A stretch of DNA of 64,000 bases from Volvox africanus (taxonomy: Eukaryota; Chlorophyta; Chlorophyceae; Chlamydomonadales; Volvocaceae), in the NCBI GenBank assembly GCA_030268105.1, contig BSDZ01000004.1:1-64000 (forward strand), given 5' to 3'. Positions 22,180 through 35,200 of the stretch are shown here, piece by piece. The position numbers and the translations under genes were made by a program. How positions within the stretch are numbered: the stretch's first letter is position 1; each line of letters starts with the position of its first letter. The notes under the pieces are model-generated. The model did no database searches and was not told where the DNA came from. It worked only from the letters and a program-made list of their open reading frames with translations.

Positions 22180-23003
22180 TGTTGTACCTCTCGTTCGCGT
22201 TTGCTCATAAGTATCTGCACGTCTGGAGACTATCGACACCGATGCGCGAGCACTTGCAAGTACAGCAAGGCAAGCGAGAGCAAACAGAGACAGCGGAAGA
22301 CTTCAAGACGAAGAGAGATATAACTTACAGTCTTACGGATCAGAATGATGCAATGGACGAAATCGCCGTCAGCGCCGGAAGCAAGCAATCATCACGCGGC
22401 GGTGATTAGCGAAGTTCAGGCTTAGCTCGGGCTAAGTAGAATAGTGTATAGAAATAGTGATATAGAACACACGAGTGTTCTCCGGTATCGAATGTCTTGT
22501 CTAGCTTAGCCGTCCTCGCATCTGTTATACTCGCAGCATCGCAATGCCGTACGATTCACATTAGGAGGCCGATCCTAGATGTGACAACCCTACTGCGTCT
22601 AGGCGATGTCTACGCATAACAACGTATAAGCCTTTCCAGCATTCGCATGATGCAAGGGTCCGGATAACGATATCCGGTTGCAGGGCATGCATCGCGACGA
22701 GTGCGGCGCTCCCAACGTGTGCTTTAATGAAGTAATATTATATCAGATAATATTACTTATCGTTTCGTAGCACGAGCATAATGCGCACTTCAATGATTAG
22801 GTCATTCATGCATGCTAGGCGGATTTGCCATAGTGCGATGTCGCGATGGATAATGACAACATGCCAGATGCATATATAAATGTATGCGAATACATTTATA
22901 TCATGCAGATTCATTCATATGTAATGCGTTCATCACAAAAGCACTTCGACTCATAGGATCGCGTCGACCTACGCGTCGACGGAAAATGAATCGTAGCACA
23001 ACA
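22180..23003 (-). repeat. 5' LTR of element 3
   Basis: An 824-bp family-A LTR. On the minus strand it is followed by a 3-base spacer and the primer-binding site TGGTATCGAGAC (22165-22176). Confidence 0.95.
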
Positions 23004-23588
23004 TAACCTGTGGACAATTAGACGACTCTGGGGTCAACCCCAGCGCATTCACCTCTGCGACAGAGATGAAGTCGTTGCTGGCACCGGTGTCAACGAGTGC
23101 CTTCAGGGTATGGCCATTTAGACCGATCTGAATCACCAGGACACGGTTATCTACGAGCGGCTGCCCGGCAGACAACGTCAGTGCACTTAGGGCGGGTTCT
23201 GAACTTACGGAACCCTCATCAGGAGCTTCGTACCAAACGTCAACCGAGTAGGATGTTCCTGGCCACGGAGCCAGCATACCCTCCCGATCCACACCGTTAA
23301 ACAAAACGGTGCCCGGTTCGAACCGGTGGACACACCACATACCCCTTAACGATGCCTCTGCCTTGCGCCGACAGAAAGCAGGGAGTAATACACATGCGGC
23401 GGTGCCCGGATATTGAGGAGAAGTCCCGTGCGTCCGTCAAGTGTGATGCGTCGTGCAATGACTCGCTCGATGTGTCCAAGTACGCAAGGCAACAATGCCT
23501 TCATGGCTGGCCGTAAGGATGACCACCGACCACGTGTTAGTTCAGCAATCCCGGGTGGTGCCCCCTCCGCAGGAACCCGGGCAAACCC
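23004..23588 (-). pseudogene. pol: Pol of element 2, N-terminal part
   Basis: This is the N-terminal pol region up to the protease site (LVDTGASNDFIS), separated from the rest by element 3. Around 23417 a segment of roughly 150 bp present in the sister copies is missing. The gag UAG lies at 23589-23591. Confidence 0.85.
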
Positions 23589-24819
23589 CTATTTCGGCTT
23601 AGGGACCAACGGCGGCAGCAACGGGCAATCCTTGGTAGGATGGCTCTCCGCGCACGGTAGGCAAACATTGGCCGCTTTCCGACGTTCGAACTCGGATCGA
23701 TTGCAATTCCATTTTGGCATCAATGGGTCATCTGTGCGAGTCCGCTTTGCGTCGGGGATAGAGTGCTGTGCGGCTGCCGTCGACGGCACGCCCCCACGCT
23801 TCCTGCTCTTAGCTGGGTCCGAGCTCGGACCTGCTCCTACTGACCCGTGGACACCTGAGCTAGCGCCCCCGCGTGCCTTGCATTGCCGGTTGCTGCGTCG
23901 AGCCGTGGCAGTAGGCGCGGGACGGGTAGCTCCAAGTTCCTGGTCTAGAGCCACAGCTTCCCCAAGCGGATCCTGCACTTGCACAGCATTTGCACGAGGG
24001 GTAGACTTGACTTCTTCCTCACCGGCAAGGAGTCGTACCTCTGTACCCCTAGCAAATGTGACCAAGGCATTGTACGACTTGAACGGCACCCCAGACAAGT
24101 CAGTAGCGCACCACTTAGCCAAAAGTTTCGTCAGGCCTCGCTTAAACCAAAAGACACGCTCATTCTCGGTGAGGTCAGCGATGGGGGTCACTAGTGCTTC
24201 GAAGTGTGACTGGTACGCAGGTACGTTTTCACCCCGACGCATGTGATAGGTACCGGCCGCCAAAATCTTGCGAGCCTCCACATCACGTGCTTGTACCTCA
24301 GTAGCGAACCGTGCAAGCAGAGCAGCAATCAACTCGTCAAAAGTATAGTCAATCCGGGCGGTGGTCCATTCGTGATACCAGTTCTTTGCTGAGCCCTCAA
24401 GGGTGTTGCCAACGAGAAGACACCTGATACCATCATTATCGCCACCATGAACAGCCTGGAGGTACTTTTTAGCGTCACGCACGTATGCACGAGTTGCATC
24501 GGCTATGCTAGGTCCTGGTGTCTTTTCACTCAGCAAGATCGTAAGCCTAGGAACGGGAATTGTCAATCTCATCACCTCAGGAATGGCAGCGTGCCCTTGC
24601 ATTTGAGGTGATGGCAGAACCCGTGGACCAGCAGTGTTGTCCATATTCGTATTAACTGCTGAATGTGGCACAATTAAGTGAGCAGGGGTCTGAAGAACAA
24701 GAGGCTCTTGAGTGGCTCGCGCGCCAACAGTCTCAAGACCTCTATCCGGAGCTCTAGTAGCCACAACAAATTCGGGTTGGCTAGCTAGGCTAGTGTGCGG
24801 CGTATTGTCGTGTTCCACG
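23589..24819 (-). pseudogene. gag: Gag of element 2, lacking its start
   Basis: The frame is open over nearly the whole gag with all landmarks (core, basic linker, CLPC-AES-H-PTKD-C), and ends in the conserved UAG. The first codons are replaced by LTR sequence at 24820, so the open frame runs on into that LTR (to 25028) and has lost its own ATG and leader. It shares with element 7 features such as EGSAK where elements 1 and 3 have EGAAK. Confidence 0.85.
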
Positions 24820-25643
24820 TGTTGTACCTCTCGTTCGCGTTTGCTCATAAGTATCTGCACGTCTGGAGACTTTCGACAACGATGCGCGAGCACTTGCAAG
24901 TACAGCAAGGCAAGCGCGAATAAACAGAGACAGCGGAAGACTTCAAGACGAAGAGAGATATAACTTACAGTATTACGGATCAGAACGATGCAATGGACGA
25001 AATCGCCGTCAGCGCCGGAAGCAAGCAATCATCACGCGGCGGTGATTAGCGAAGTTCAGGCTTAGCTCGGGCTAAGTAGAATAGTGTATAGAAATAGTAA
25101 TATAGAACACACAAGTGTTCTCCGGTATCGAATGTCTTGTCTAGCTTAGCCGTCCTCGCATCTGTTATACTCGCAGCATCGCAATGCCGTACGATTCACA
25201 TCAGGAGGCCGATCCTAGATGTGACAACCCTACTGCGTCTAGGCGATGTCTACGCATAACAACGTATAAGCCTTTCCGGCATTCGCATGATGCAAGGGTC
25301 CGGATAACGATATCCGGTTGCAGGGCATGCATCGCGACGAGTGCGGCGCTCTCAACTTGTGCTGTAATGAAGTAATATTATATCAGATAATATTACTTAT
25401 TGTTTCGTAGCACGAGCATAATGCGCACTTCCATGCTTCGGGCTTTCATGCATGCTAGGCGGATTTGCCATGATGCGATGTCGCGATGGATAATGACAAC
25501 ATGCCAAATGCATATATAAATGTACACGAATACATTTATATCATGCAGATTCATTCATATGCAATGCGTTCATCACAAAAGCACTTCGCCTCGTAGGATC
25601 GCGTCGACCTACGCGTCGGTGGGAAATGAACCGTAGCACAACA
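24820..25643 (-). repeat. 3' LTR of element 4
   Basis: An 824-bp LTR of the element-1/3 type. It joins element 2 gag at 24819. Confidence 0.93.
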
Positions 25644-25702
25644 ATTATCCCCCCTCCCGTATGCAGCGTCCTCGCTGCATCATACAGCATCGACTGCAGG
25701 GG

Positions 25703-28700
25703 TCATTGGGTTTGCGTGGCACGTTTGCGGGCTTCTTCGAGCAGGGGTTTCATGTCCTGTGAGAAGTTGCGTGCCGGTTCCCATGAGTTGTGCTCGTCGG
25801 TATACCCTGTCCACTTAACCAAGTACTCGTGTACTGTTCGCTTACGTCGGTGTCGGCCCACACGACGCGCGCGATAATCTAACACCCGCTCCACATCGTA
25901 AAACTTCTGTTTACCAGCGATCCAGGTCTCGGGAACTGGTTCGATCGCTGCGGGGGCGTTAGCAGGCTCAGGGACGGGTTCCGTACTACGATACGGACGA
26001 ACAAGCGATACGTGAAACGTGGGGTGAATGGTCATATCAGTGGGCAATGCAAGCTCCACAGCCACATTCCCAACCATGCGCACGACAGGATACGGACCAA
26101 TCCAGCGGGGTAAGAGTTTTCGGGATCCGTCGGCCAAGGAACGCAAGTTCTTGGTGCTTAGCAACACGAGTTGCCCTTCCGAAAACGTCACATCCTGCTT
26201 GGATTTGTTGTAGTATTCCGTCGTTCGTTGCTGCGCCGCGTCCAAACACGCCTTTGCGTCTGTGATTCGGGACATAAACGACTTGGCAAAAAGTTTAGCA
26301 GCAGGCACGTTCACTTCCAACTCACGCCACACGGGTAGCGCGGGATGAAACCCGTAGTTAAGAAAGAACGGACTTTTGCCTGTAGAGCGGTTAACAGCAT
26401 TGTTAAGCGCGAATTCTGCCGCAGTCAAATATGTATCCCAAACGAGTGGTGTGCGACCAGCATAATTGCGCAACATATCACCCAACGTGCGGTTTGTGCG
26501 TTCGGTTTGACCATCAGTCTGCGGGTGATACGCCGTACTCAGGTTGACGCGCATGCCAACTAGTTTGCAGAGCGCTTCCCAAAACTTAGACGTGAACTGT
26601 CCACCGCGGTCCGAGATCACATTTTTGGGAACCCCGTGTAACCGAACCACATTATCGAAAAACAAACGTGCGGTTTGCTCAGCCGTGCAGGATGATGTGC
26701 ATGGTGCTAGGTGAACCATCTTAGTCAGACGATCGACCATTACGAACACCGCATCGTATCCCCCCTCAGTTTTGGGCAGCGCGACTACGAAGTCCATGGA
26801 AACACTTTCCCAAGGCGCATCCGGGACAGGCAACGGTTGCAACAACCCATGGCCCTTACCGGACAAAGCCTTATTGCGCTGGCACAGACTGCATGTCTGG
26901 ACGAAGTTCGCCGCATCCTTAGCCAAACGAGGCCACCAAAAGGAACGTTGCACCAAGTCGATCAATCGCTTGCTACCAGGGTGTCCTGCTAACGGGTCCT
27001 CGTGGAACCGCGCAAGGATGTCGTAGCGTAGCGCGTCGTCGTTCGGAACGATGATTTGCGTAGCTGCACCCTCCGTCCGTAGCCAAAGGCCATTCTGCTT
27101 GCGAAGGTTTTCTACATTAGCCGGGTCCGCGAACCAGGCGTCTGCGCTGTAGGCAACCTTCAACCGCTCCGCGAGGTCCGTCGCGATCGGAACCTCCTCG
27201 CTACGCGGCCGCATGACGGGCGCTGCCAAAATTGCAGCGTGTAGCGACGGATGTCGACTGAGAGCATCGGCAATATTCAATTTACCAGAAATATACTCCC
27301 AGGTGCAGTTGAACCTAGCTAGATATTCCATCCACCTAGCTTGACGGCGGTTCAACGTCGGAACGCTTTGCAAAAACGTTAGGGGCTTATGGTCAGTCTT
27401 TAAAGTAAACGGGCGTCCCTCGAGGTAACAGCGCCATTCCTTTAAAGCATGCAGCACGGCCAGAAGCTCCTGTTCCCCGGTGGTGTAGCGAATCTCCGCA
27501 CCAGAAAACTTCTTACTCGTGAAGGCGATCGGTCGCCCTTCCTGTAACAATACAGCGCCGCTTCCAAATATTGAGGCATCAGACACTACCTCAACACGAA
27601 ATGGCAACGAGTAATCAGGGAATGCAAGGGTGACATCTTCGGCAATGATTCGTTTGAGCTCTTCGAATGCCCGCTGGCATTGCGACGTCCACGACTCGAG
27701 CGAAACGAAAACGCCTTTGCGAGTTAAGTTAGTAAGCGGGGCCGCAATGATGGAATATTTTTCAATGAACTTTCGGAAATAATTGGTCAAGCCAAGGAAC
27801 TTACGCAGCTCCGTGAGGTTCTGAGGCGTGGGCCAATCGCGAACCACGGCGACCTTCCGCGGGTCCATCTTCACACCGGTGGCCGACACAATGTGGCCCA
27901 AATATTCCACCTGAGGCTGCGCCCAAAAGCATTTGGCGCGTTTAGCAAACAATTGCTCCCGCCTCATAACGTCGAGCACGAGCCGAAGATGCTCCAAGTG
28001 CTCCTCGCGCGTCTTAGAATATACCAAGATGTCATCCAGGTAGCAAACAACGAACCTGTCGATAAACGGCCTAAACATTCGGTCCATAACCGCCTGGAAC
28101 GTCGCAGGGGCATTAGTCAAACCAAATGATAGGACCGTATACTCAAAGTGACCAAAGGGCGTCCGAAAAGCGGTTTTCGGGATATCAGAGGCAGCGATGC
28201 GAATCTGATTGTAGCCCTGTTGTAAGTCAATTGAGGAAAAATAAGCCGAGCCCTTCAGCTTATCCAACAGGTCGTCAACGCGTGGCAAAGGGTAGCGATT
28301 TTTCACCGTATTCGCATTTAACCCCCGGTAATCAATGCACATGCGCAAGGTCCCATCCTTCTTACCGACAAACAAAATCGGTGCAGAAAACGGGGATGTG
28401 CTGGGGCGTATCATACCCTTCGCGAGCAAATCCGTCACCTGGCGCTTTACCTCATCCAGCTCCAATGGACTCAACCTGTACATTGGCCGGACTGTAGGCT
28501 GCGCTCCAGGCATGAGAGGGATTGTGTGATCAACAGGACGCATAGGTGGTAGGCCAGGGATATCTTTAAAGACGTCCTCATACTGCGACAGTAGGGCCTC
28601 AACCTCAGGATCCGGAGAAATCTGCGCGGTGGTGACACAACAGCTCACCCGCGGCCTTAAAAGCAGTCCGTGGGCACCCTTCCGTAACAAACGGACGGCC

Positions 28701-29764
28701 TCCTTACGCCCGACTAGCTCTGGTTCGATTCGCGCGGCCATTGCGGTCACAGCGAAATTAACCATAGGCACCGCCTCAGTTTCGCCCTCCTTTGGTGTGA
28801 CATGTTCGAACGACAGGAAAGGTACCTTAATCGACAGAGTACCCTTGCACATATGCAGGGTTGCGGTCTCCATGTCGATGCGCGCGCGGTACTGTCGTAA
28901 TGTCGACGACCCCATTATGTACGGTGCAGTCTCTGCTAAGCCCTGCAGCACGTACGGCCGGGTCACAACACGCAAAGGGCCTAACGATAGGCTAAGGGTA
29001 ATCCTGCCCACGATGGGATGCTTACCCCCGTCAGCAAGGGTAACCTGTGGACAATCAGACGACTCTGGGGACAACCCCAGCGCATTCACCTCTGCGACAG
29101 AGATGAAGTCGTCGCTGGCACCGGTGTCAACAAGTGCCTTCAGAGTACGGCCATTCAAACCGATCTGAACCACAGGGACACGGTTATCTACGAGCGACTG
29201 CCCAGCAGACAACGTCAGTGCACTTAAGGCGGGTCCGTAACCAACGGCACCCCCATCAGGAGCTTCGTACCAAACGTCAACCGAGTAGGATAGGTGTGGC
29301 CACGGAGCCAGCGTACCCTCCCGATCCACACCATTAAACAAAACGGTGCCCGGCTCGAACCGGTGGACATGCCGCATACCCCTTAACGATGCCTCTGCCT
29401 TGCGCCGACAGAAAGCGGGGAGTAATACACATGCGGCAGTGCCTGGATATCGACGCCTACATCTCCTGTATATGGCCAACTGTTCCGACATCTCACGCAG
29501 AGACGAGGGGATGAACAAAACCACGTGGTTAGACAGATCGATAGACGACAGGGGACGGCGAGGTGTAAACAAATTACACAACGGGTCGAAGCAGAGAAGT
29601 CCCGTGCGTCCGTCAAGCGTGATGCGTCGCGCAATGACTCGCTCGATGTGTCCAAGTACACAAGGCAACAATGCCTTAACGGCTGGCCGTAAGGATGACC
29701 ACCGACCACGCGTTAGTTCAGAAATCCCGGGTGTTGCCCCCTCCACAGGAACCCGGGCAAGCCC
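25703..29764 (-). CDS. pol: Pol polyprotein of element 4
   Basis: This frame is open directly after the gag UAG, of the same length and domain order as the pol of element 3, with catalytic residues retained ([46 protein letters not shown]). It shares with element 3, against elements 1 and 7, [17 protein letters not shown] and [10 protein letters not shown]. No inactivating change is visible. Confidence 0.95.
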   Translation of the reverse strand, partial: GLARVPVEGATPGISELTRGRWSSLRPAVKALLPCVLGHIERVIARRITLDGRTGLLCFDPLCNLFTPRRPLSSIDLSNHVVLFIPSSLREMSEQLAIYRRCRRRYPGTAACVLLPAFCRRKAEASLRGMRHVHRFEPGTVLFNGVDREGTLAPWPHLSYSVDVWYEAPDGGAVGYGPALSALTLSAGQSLVDNRVPVVQIGLNGRTLKALVDTGASDDFISVAEVNALGLSPESSDCPQVTLADGGKHPIVGRITLSLSLGPLRVVTRPYVLQGLAETAPYIMGSSTLRQYRARIDMETATLHMCKGTLSIKVPFLSFEHVTPKEGETEAVPMVNFAVTAMAARIEPELVGRKEAVRLLRKGAHGLLLRPRVSCCVTTAQISPDPEVEALLSQYEDVFKDIPGLPPMRPVDHTIPLMPGAQPTVRPMYRLSPLELDEVKRQVTDLLAKGMIRPSTSPFSAPILFVGKKDGTLRMCIDYRGLNANTVKNRYPLPRVDDLLDKLKGSAYFSSIDLQQGYNQIRIAASDIPKTAFRTPFGHFEYTVLSFGLTNAPATFQAVMDRMFRPFIDRFVVCYLDDILVYSKTREEHLEHLRLVLDVMRREQLFAKRAKCFWAQPQVEYLGHIVSATGVKMDPRKVAVVRDWPTPQNLTELRKFLGLTNYFRKFIEKYSIIAAPLTNLTRKGVFVSLESWTSQCQRAFEELKRIIAEDVTLAFPDYSLPFRVEVVSDASIFGSGAVLLQEGRPIAFTSKKFSGAEIRYTTGEQELLAVLHALKEWRCYLEGRPFTLKTDHKPLTFLQSVPTLNRRQARWMEYLARFNCTWEYISGKLNIADALSRHPSLHAAILAAPVMRPRSEEVPIATDLAERLKVAYSADAWFADPANVENLRKQNGLWLRTEGAATQIIVPNDDALRYDILARFHEDPLAGHPGSKRLIDLVQRSFWWPRLAKDAANFVQTCSLCQRNKALSGKGHGLLQPLPVPDAPWESVSMDFVVALPKTEGGYDAVFVMVDRLTKMVHLAPCTSSCTAEQTARLFFDNVVRLHGVPKNVISDRGGQFTSKFWEALCKLVGMRVNLSTAYHPQTDGQTERTNRTLGDMLRNYAGRTPLVWDTYLTAAEFALNNAVNRSTGKSPFFLNYGFHPALPVWRELEVNVPAAKLFAKSFMSRITDAKACLDAAQQRTTEYYNKSKQDVTFSEGQLVLLSTKNLRSLADGSRKLLPRWIGPYPVVRMVGNVAVELALPTDMTIHPTFHVSLVRPYRSTEPVPEPANAPAAIEPVPETWIAGKQKFYDVERVLDYRARRVGRHRRKRTVHEYLVKWTGYTDEHNSWEPARNFSQDMKPLLEEARKRATQTQ

Positions 29765-31000
29765 CTATTTCGGCTGAGGTACAAACGGCGGCATTAGAGG
29801 GCAATCCTTCGTGGAATGGTTCTCCGCACACCGTAGACAAAAGTTGGCCAATTTTCGACGCTCGAATTCGGAACGATTGCAATTCCATTTTGGCATATAC
29901 GTGTCGTCCGTGCGAGTCCGCTTCGCATTGGGGTCGGAACGCTGTGCGGCTGCCGACGACGGCGCACCACCACGCTTCCTGTTCCTAGCTGGGTCCGAGC
30001 TCGGACCTGCTCCTCCTGTACCACGGACACCCGAGCTAGCGCCCCCGCGCGCCTTGCGTTGCCCGTTGCTGCGTCGCGTCGCGGCAGTAGGCGTGGGGCG
30101 GGTCGCGCCGAGGTCCTGGTCGAGGGCTACAGCTTCCCCACGCGGATCCTGCACTTGCACGGCATTTGCACGAGGGGCAGACTTGACTTCTTCCTCGCCG
30201 GCAAGGAGTCGTACCTCCGCGCCCTTAGCAAAAACGACCAACGCGTCATACGACTTGATCTGCGCTCCAACCAAGTCAGTAGCGCACCATTTAGCCAAAA
30301 TTTTCGTCAGGCCTCGCCTAAACCAAAAGACACGCTCGGATTCAGTGAGGTCAGCAATGGGAGTCACAAGTGCTTCGAAGTGTGACTGGTGCGCAGGTAC
30401 ATTTTCATCCCGACGCATGTGGTAGCTACCGGCTGCCAAAACCTTACGAGCTTCCACATCGCGTGCTTGAACCTCAGTAGCGAATCGTGCGAGCAAAGCG
30501 GCGACCAACTCGTCAAAAGTATAGTTGCCCCGGGCGTTGGTCCAATTGCGATACCAGTCCTTCGCTGAGCCCTCGAGGGTGTTACCAACGAAGAGACACC
30601 TGATACCGTCATTATCGCCACCATGAACAGCCTGGAGGTACTTTTTAGCGTCACGCACGTACGCACGAGTTGCATCGGCTATGCTATGCCCTGGTGTCTT
30701 GTCGGTCAGCGAAATATTGAGCCTAGGAACGGGAATCGACAATCTCATCACCTCAGGGATGTCATCATGCCCTCGAGCTTGAGGTAATGGCAGAACCCTT
30801 GGTCCAGCAGTGTTGTCCATATTAGTGTTCACTGCTGAATGCGGCACAATTAAGTGAGCAGGGGTCTGAAGGAAAAGGGGCTCTTGAGTGGCTCGCGCGC
30901 CAACAATCTCAAGACCTCTATCCGGTGCTCTAGCGGCCACAACAAAATTGGGTTGGCTAGCTAGGCTAGTGTGCGGCGTATCGTCGTGTTCCGCGGACAT
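29765..31000 (-). CDS. gag: Gag of element 4
   Basis: An intact 411-codon frame with the same layout as in element 3, ending at UAG in frame with pol. Its N-terminal half shares EGSAKDWYRNW and ARGNYTF with element 7, while the linker (SSDPARNRKRGGAPSS) matches elements 1 and 3 and TYMPKW again matches element 7. This patchwork suggests gene conversion or recombination. Confidence 0.93.
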   Translation of the reverse strand: MSAEHDDTPHTSLASQPNFVVAARAPDRGLEIVGARATQEPLFLQTPAHLIVPHSAVNTNMDNTAGPRVLPLPQARGHDDIPEVMRLSIPVPRLNISLTDKTPGHSIADATRAYVRDAKKYLQAVHGGDNDGIRCLFVGNTLEGSAKDWYRNWTNARGNYTFDELVAALLARFATEVQARDVEARKVLAAGSYHMRRDENVPAHQSHFEALVTPIADLTESERVFWFRRGLTKILAKWCATDLVGAQIKSYDALVVFAKGAEVRLLAGEEEVKSAPRANAVQVQDPRGEAVALDQDLGATRPTPTAATRRSNGQRKARGGASSGVRGTGGAGPSSDPARNRKRGGAPSSAAAQRSDPNAKRTRTDDTYMPKWNCNRSEFERRKLANFCLRCAENHSTKDCPLMPPFVPQPK

Positions 31001-31405
31001 GGAGCACGAAACGATACCCTAGGTTTGCGTAATAGAAGCCGACTTCTATCGCAAAGGCAAGAGTACAAAACAATTTGGTGAGCCTACCGACAGTACTCTT
31101 GAGAAGATTCAGTAAACTCAGCAAGTACTTGCCCAGCTGAGTCCTGATCTCCGTAGTTTGGGCAATGAGAGTCGCCAACTGGTCTGGACGAAAGCCGGTC
31201 TCAGTCACCGCGGCAAGCAATGCCGGTGCACTGAGATTACCTGCGACTCAGAGCGTACACTTACACAACAAGTGCAGCAATCTAAGTAAAAGCAATTAAA
31301 CAGTTACAAACCGGAAGCGGCGGCGTCCAAAACGGCGCGGCCTAGGTCTTCGGCAAAAGTATCTAGCGGTCCTCGTGGTTCTTCGCTGGAACTCACCATA
31401 GAAAG
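30966..31405 (-). other. Leader of element 4 with leader ORF 2
   Basis: Leader ORF 2 ends at 30966 and keeps its full length, with GKYLLSLLNLLKSTVG, as in element 7. The region of leader ORF 1 is present near 31300-31400, but its ATG appears changed (GTGAGTTCC; the plus strand reads ACTCACC), so that frame may be inactive in this copy. Confidence 0.4.
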
Positions 31406-31466
31406 AACCTACTTCCGATCAGACAAAGAGAGACAGTTAGGCAACGAACCTGTCTCGATACCAATT

Positions 31467-32273
31467 TGTTGTACCTCTCGTTCGCGTTTGCTCATAAGTA
31501 TCTGCACGTCTGGAGACTTTCGACACCGATGCGCGAGCACTTGCAAGTACAGCAAGGCAAGCGCGAGCAAACAGAGACAGCGGAAGACTTCAAGACGAAG
31601 AGAGATATAACTTACAGTTTTACAGATCGGAACGATGCAATGGACGAAATCGCCGTCAGCGCCGGAAGCAAGCAGTCATCACGCGGCGGTGATTAGCGAA
31701 GTTCAGGCTTAGCTCGGGCTAAGTAGAATAGCGTATAGCAATAGTAATGTAGAACACACGAGTGTTCTCCGGTATCGAATGTCTTATCTTGCTTAGCCGT
31801 CCTCGGCATCGCAATGCCGTACGATTCACATCAGGAGGCCGATCCTAGATGTGACAACCCTACTGCGTATAGGCGATGTCCACGTATAACAACGTATAAG
31901 CCTTTCCGGCATTCGCATGATGCAAGGGTCCGGATAACGATATCCGGTTGCAGGGCATGTATCACGACGAGTGCGGCGCTCTCAACGTGTGCTGTAATGA
32001 AGTAATATTATATCAGATAATATTACTTATTGTTTCGTAGCACGAGCATAATGCGCACTTCAATGCTTCGGGCTTTCATGCATGCTAGGCGGATTTGCCA
32101 TGATGCGATGTCGCGATGGATAATGACAACATGCCAAATGCATATATAAATGTACACGAATACATTTATATCATGCAGATTCATTCATATGCAATGTGTT
32201 CAACACAATAGCACTTCGCCTTGTAGGGTCGCATCGACCTACGCATCGGCGGGAAACAAACCGTAGCACAACA
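31467..32273 (-). repeat. 5' LTR of element 4
   Basis: This LTR is 807 bp, shorter because about 17 bp near 31806 are missing. Its internal variants (for example CACTTCGCCTTGTAGG and GCATCGGCGGGAAAC) match the element-7 LTRs rather than its partner at 24820. Confidence 0.93.
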
Positions 32274-32274
32274 T

Positions 32275-35200
32275 ATCCCTTCATCTTTCCGTGAGTTGTG
32301 CGAACAGCTCACCAGGTATAAGAGATATCGTCGTCAAAATCCGGACACTGCAGCTTGCATAATAATTCCCTCTTACAGTCAGCGCAAAGCTGAATCGCTG
32401 CTGGAAGGTATGCAATGTGTTCTCCGATTCGAGTCGGACACTGTTCTGTTTAACGGTGTGGATGTGACAGGGAAACCAACGGAATTGCCCAAATTATCTT
32501 ATGCTGCTGAAGTTTGGTTTGAGGCCCCCTTATTGGATCCTACCAGGTTCGAGCCTGCTCTAGGATCACTTCTACTTTCCGCGGAGTCAACTCCGACAGG
32601 AAATCGTGTTCCTATCATCGAAATCAGCCTCGGTGGTCGACTGATGAAGGCGCTCATGGATACCGGCGCCAGCGACGACTTCATCTCGGCAAAGGAGGTG
32701 AACGCATTGGGGTTGACCCCTCAGTCGTCTGATTGTGCACAGGTTACCCTCGCTGATGTAGGTAAGCATCCCATCGTGGGCAGGATCACCCTGAGCCTAG
32801 CAATAGGCCCTCTGCGTGTTAGGGCCCAACCGTATGTGCTACAAGGTCTTTCAGAGACGGCACAGTACATTTTGGGTGCCGCGACATTACTGCAGTACCG
32901 CGCGCGCATTGATATGGAGTCCACCACACTTAGTTTGTGCAAAGGGAACCTATCGACTAAGGTACCTTTCCTGTCGTACCAAGATGTCACACCAGAGGAG
33001 GGCGGAACTGTTGTGGAGCCTGAGGTTAATTTCGCTTTAGCGGCAATCGTCCGCCGAAATAAAGAACCCAAGCTAATTGGACGCAAAGAAATCAATCGGA
33101 TGATATGGAAAGGCGCCCATATGTTGCTTGTGAGGCCACGGGTGCAGTCGAATGCTACCACCGCGCAGTCCACCGTGAAGGATCTTGAGGTCAAAGCCCT
33201 CCTGCAAAAATATGCTGATGCCTTTGGCGACATCCCAGGGCTCCCACCTATGCGACCTGTTCACCATACGATGCCTCTTGTGCCCGGAGCACAACCCGTT
33301 TCACGACCTATGTACAGGTTAAGCCCGTTGGAGCTGGATGAAGTGAAGCGGCAAGTGAGGGATCTGCTCGCAAAGGGTATGATTCGGCCCAGCACATCGC
33401 CATACTCTGCACCAATATTGTTTGTCAGTAAGAAGGATGGGACGTTGCGTATGTGCATTGATTATCGGGGCTTGAATGCGATTACGGTTAAAAATCGCTA
33501 CCCTTTGCCGCGCGTCGATGACCTGCTCGATAAGTTGAAAGGCTCAGCTTATTTTTCCTTGATTGATCTACAACAGGGAAATAATCAGGTACGCATTGCT
33601 GCTTCTGATATTCCGAAAACCGCTTTCTGGACCCCCTTTGGTCACTTCGAGTACACGGTCTTGTCATTTGGACTTACTAATGCGCCCGCCAAACTTCAAG
33701 CAGTGATGGACCGCATGTTCAGACCGTATATCGACAGGTTTGTCGTTTGTTATTTGGATGATATTTTAATATATTCCAAGACGCGTGAGGAGCACTTGAA
33801 GCATCTCGAGCTTGTGCTTGAGGTGATGAAGCGGGAGCAATTGTTTGCTAAACACGCTAAATGTTCGTGGGCGCAGCCTCAGGTGGAGTATTTGGGCCAC
33901 ATCGTATCGGCCACTAGGGTAAGAATGGACCCACGGAAGGTAGCTGTGGTTCACAAATGGCCCGCACCTCAGAACCTCACCGAACTACGCCAGTTCTTAG
34001 GTTTAATCAACCACTTCCGTAAGTTTATTAATACATACTCCATTATTGCGGCCCCGCTTACAAATCTGACGAGGAAAGGAGGTTTCGCTTCTCTCGAGGC
34101 CTGGACACCCACGTGCCAGCGGGCATTCGAAGAGCTCAAGCGTATCGTCGCCGACGACGATACCCTTTCTTTCCCTGATTACTCGTTGCCGTTTCGTGTA
34201 GAAGTGATATCGGATGCGTCCCTACATGGAAGCGGCGCTGTATTGTTGCAGGAAGAACGACCGATCGCCTTCACGAGTAAGAAATTCTCGGGTGCGGAGA
34301 CCCGATACATGACCGGAGAGCAGGAGCTGTTGGCAGTTCTACACGCTCTTAAGGAATGGCGCTGTTACCTTGAAGGCCACCCTTTTACACTGAAGACAGA
34401 CCACAAACCGCTGACACTTTTACAGAGTGTCCCTACGCTCAACTGACGACAAGCCCGGTGGATGGAATATCTATCACGCTTCAACTGTACATGGGAGTAC
34501 ATCGCCGGCAAAATCATTATTGCTGACGCCCTCAGTCGACATCCATCATTACATGCTGCGATCCTAGCAGCGCCGATTACCCGTTCACGCAGCCAGGAGG
34601 TGCCGATAGCATCGGACCTCGTGCAGCGACTCAAGGTGGCGTATGAAACAGATCTGTGGTTCCCTATGCCAAGTAATGTGAAAAATCTACGCAAGCGCAA
34701 TGACCTCTGGTTGCGGATGGATGGCTTGACAACGCAAATCGTCATGCTGAACGATGACGCTTTGAGCCACGATATTCTTGCTCGGTTCCACGAGGACCCG
34801 TTGGCAGGACACCCTGGAAGCACGCTTTTGGCAGAGCTAGTGCGACGCTTGTTCTGGTGGCCGCGCGTGGTGAGGGATGCAGAAAACTTCGTGCAAAGGT
34901 GCAGTTTATGTTAGTGCAATAAAGCACTATCCGGTAAGGGCCAGGGTTTATTACAACCTTTACCTATACCAGATGCCCCTTGGGAAAGTGTTTCAATGGA
35001 CTTCGTAGTCGTGCTGCCCAAAACTGAGGGGGGATACGACTCAGTGTTCATTATGGTCGATCGCTTGACCAAGATGGTTCACTTAGGCCCCTGCACCTCG
35101 TCTTGCACCGCTGAGCAAACAGCATGATTCTTTTTTGATAACATAGTACGATTGCACGGCGTTCCTAAAAATGTGATATCAGACCGTGGCGGTCAGTTCA

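Larger units (their letters stand above)
15533..23003 (-). mobile_element. Element 3: full-length Ty3/gypsy chromovirus, family A, intact frames
   Basis: Two 824-bp LTRs (15533-16356 and 22180-23003) flank gag and pol with no visible inactivating change. The target duplication TAACC is at 15528-15532 and 23004-23008, within the pol of element 2. I count about four differences between the LTRs, so it is a young insertion. The primer-binding site lies at 22165-22176 (minus) and the polypurine tract at 16357-16371. This is the best candidate in the window for an autonomous element. Confidence 0.97.
11254..24819 (-). mobile_element. Element 2: old, decayed family-A element, split by element 3
   Basis: The element occupies 11254-15532 and 23009-24819. 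Element 3 (15533-23003) lies inside its protease region with a TAACC duplication. It keeps the 3' LTR, a decayed pol and most of gag; its 5' LTR and leader are absent, because the next LTR (24820) abuts the second codon or so of gag. It is the most mutated of the family-A copies and therefore among the oldest. Confidence 0.9.
24820..32273 (-). mobile_element. Element 4: full-length family-A element without target duplication, mosaic
   Basis: LTRs 24820-25643 and 31467-32273 flank intact gag and pol frames. The left flank ends CCACG (element 2 gag) and the right flank begins TATCC (family-B pol), so there is no target duplication and the flanks come from different elements. The LTRs differ at about 30 sites plus a deletion of about 17 bp, far more than in elements 1 and 3. 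The 5' LTR, leader and gag start resemble element 7; pol and the 3' LTR resemble element 3. Recombination between two insertions explains this best. Confidence 0.93.

Noticed and set aside
24820..25028. The 479-codon frame 23589-25028 as a longer gag with a novel N-terminus
   Set aside because: Its first part is LTR sequence of element 4 read through by chance; other gags start at MSAEHDD.
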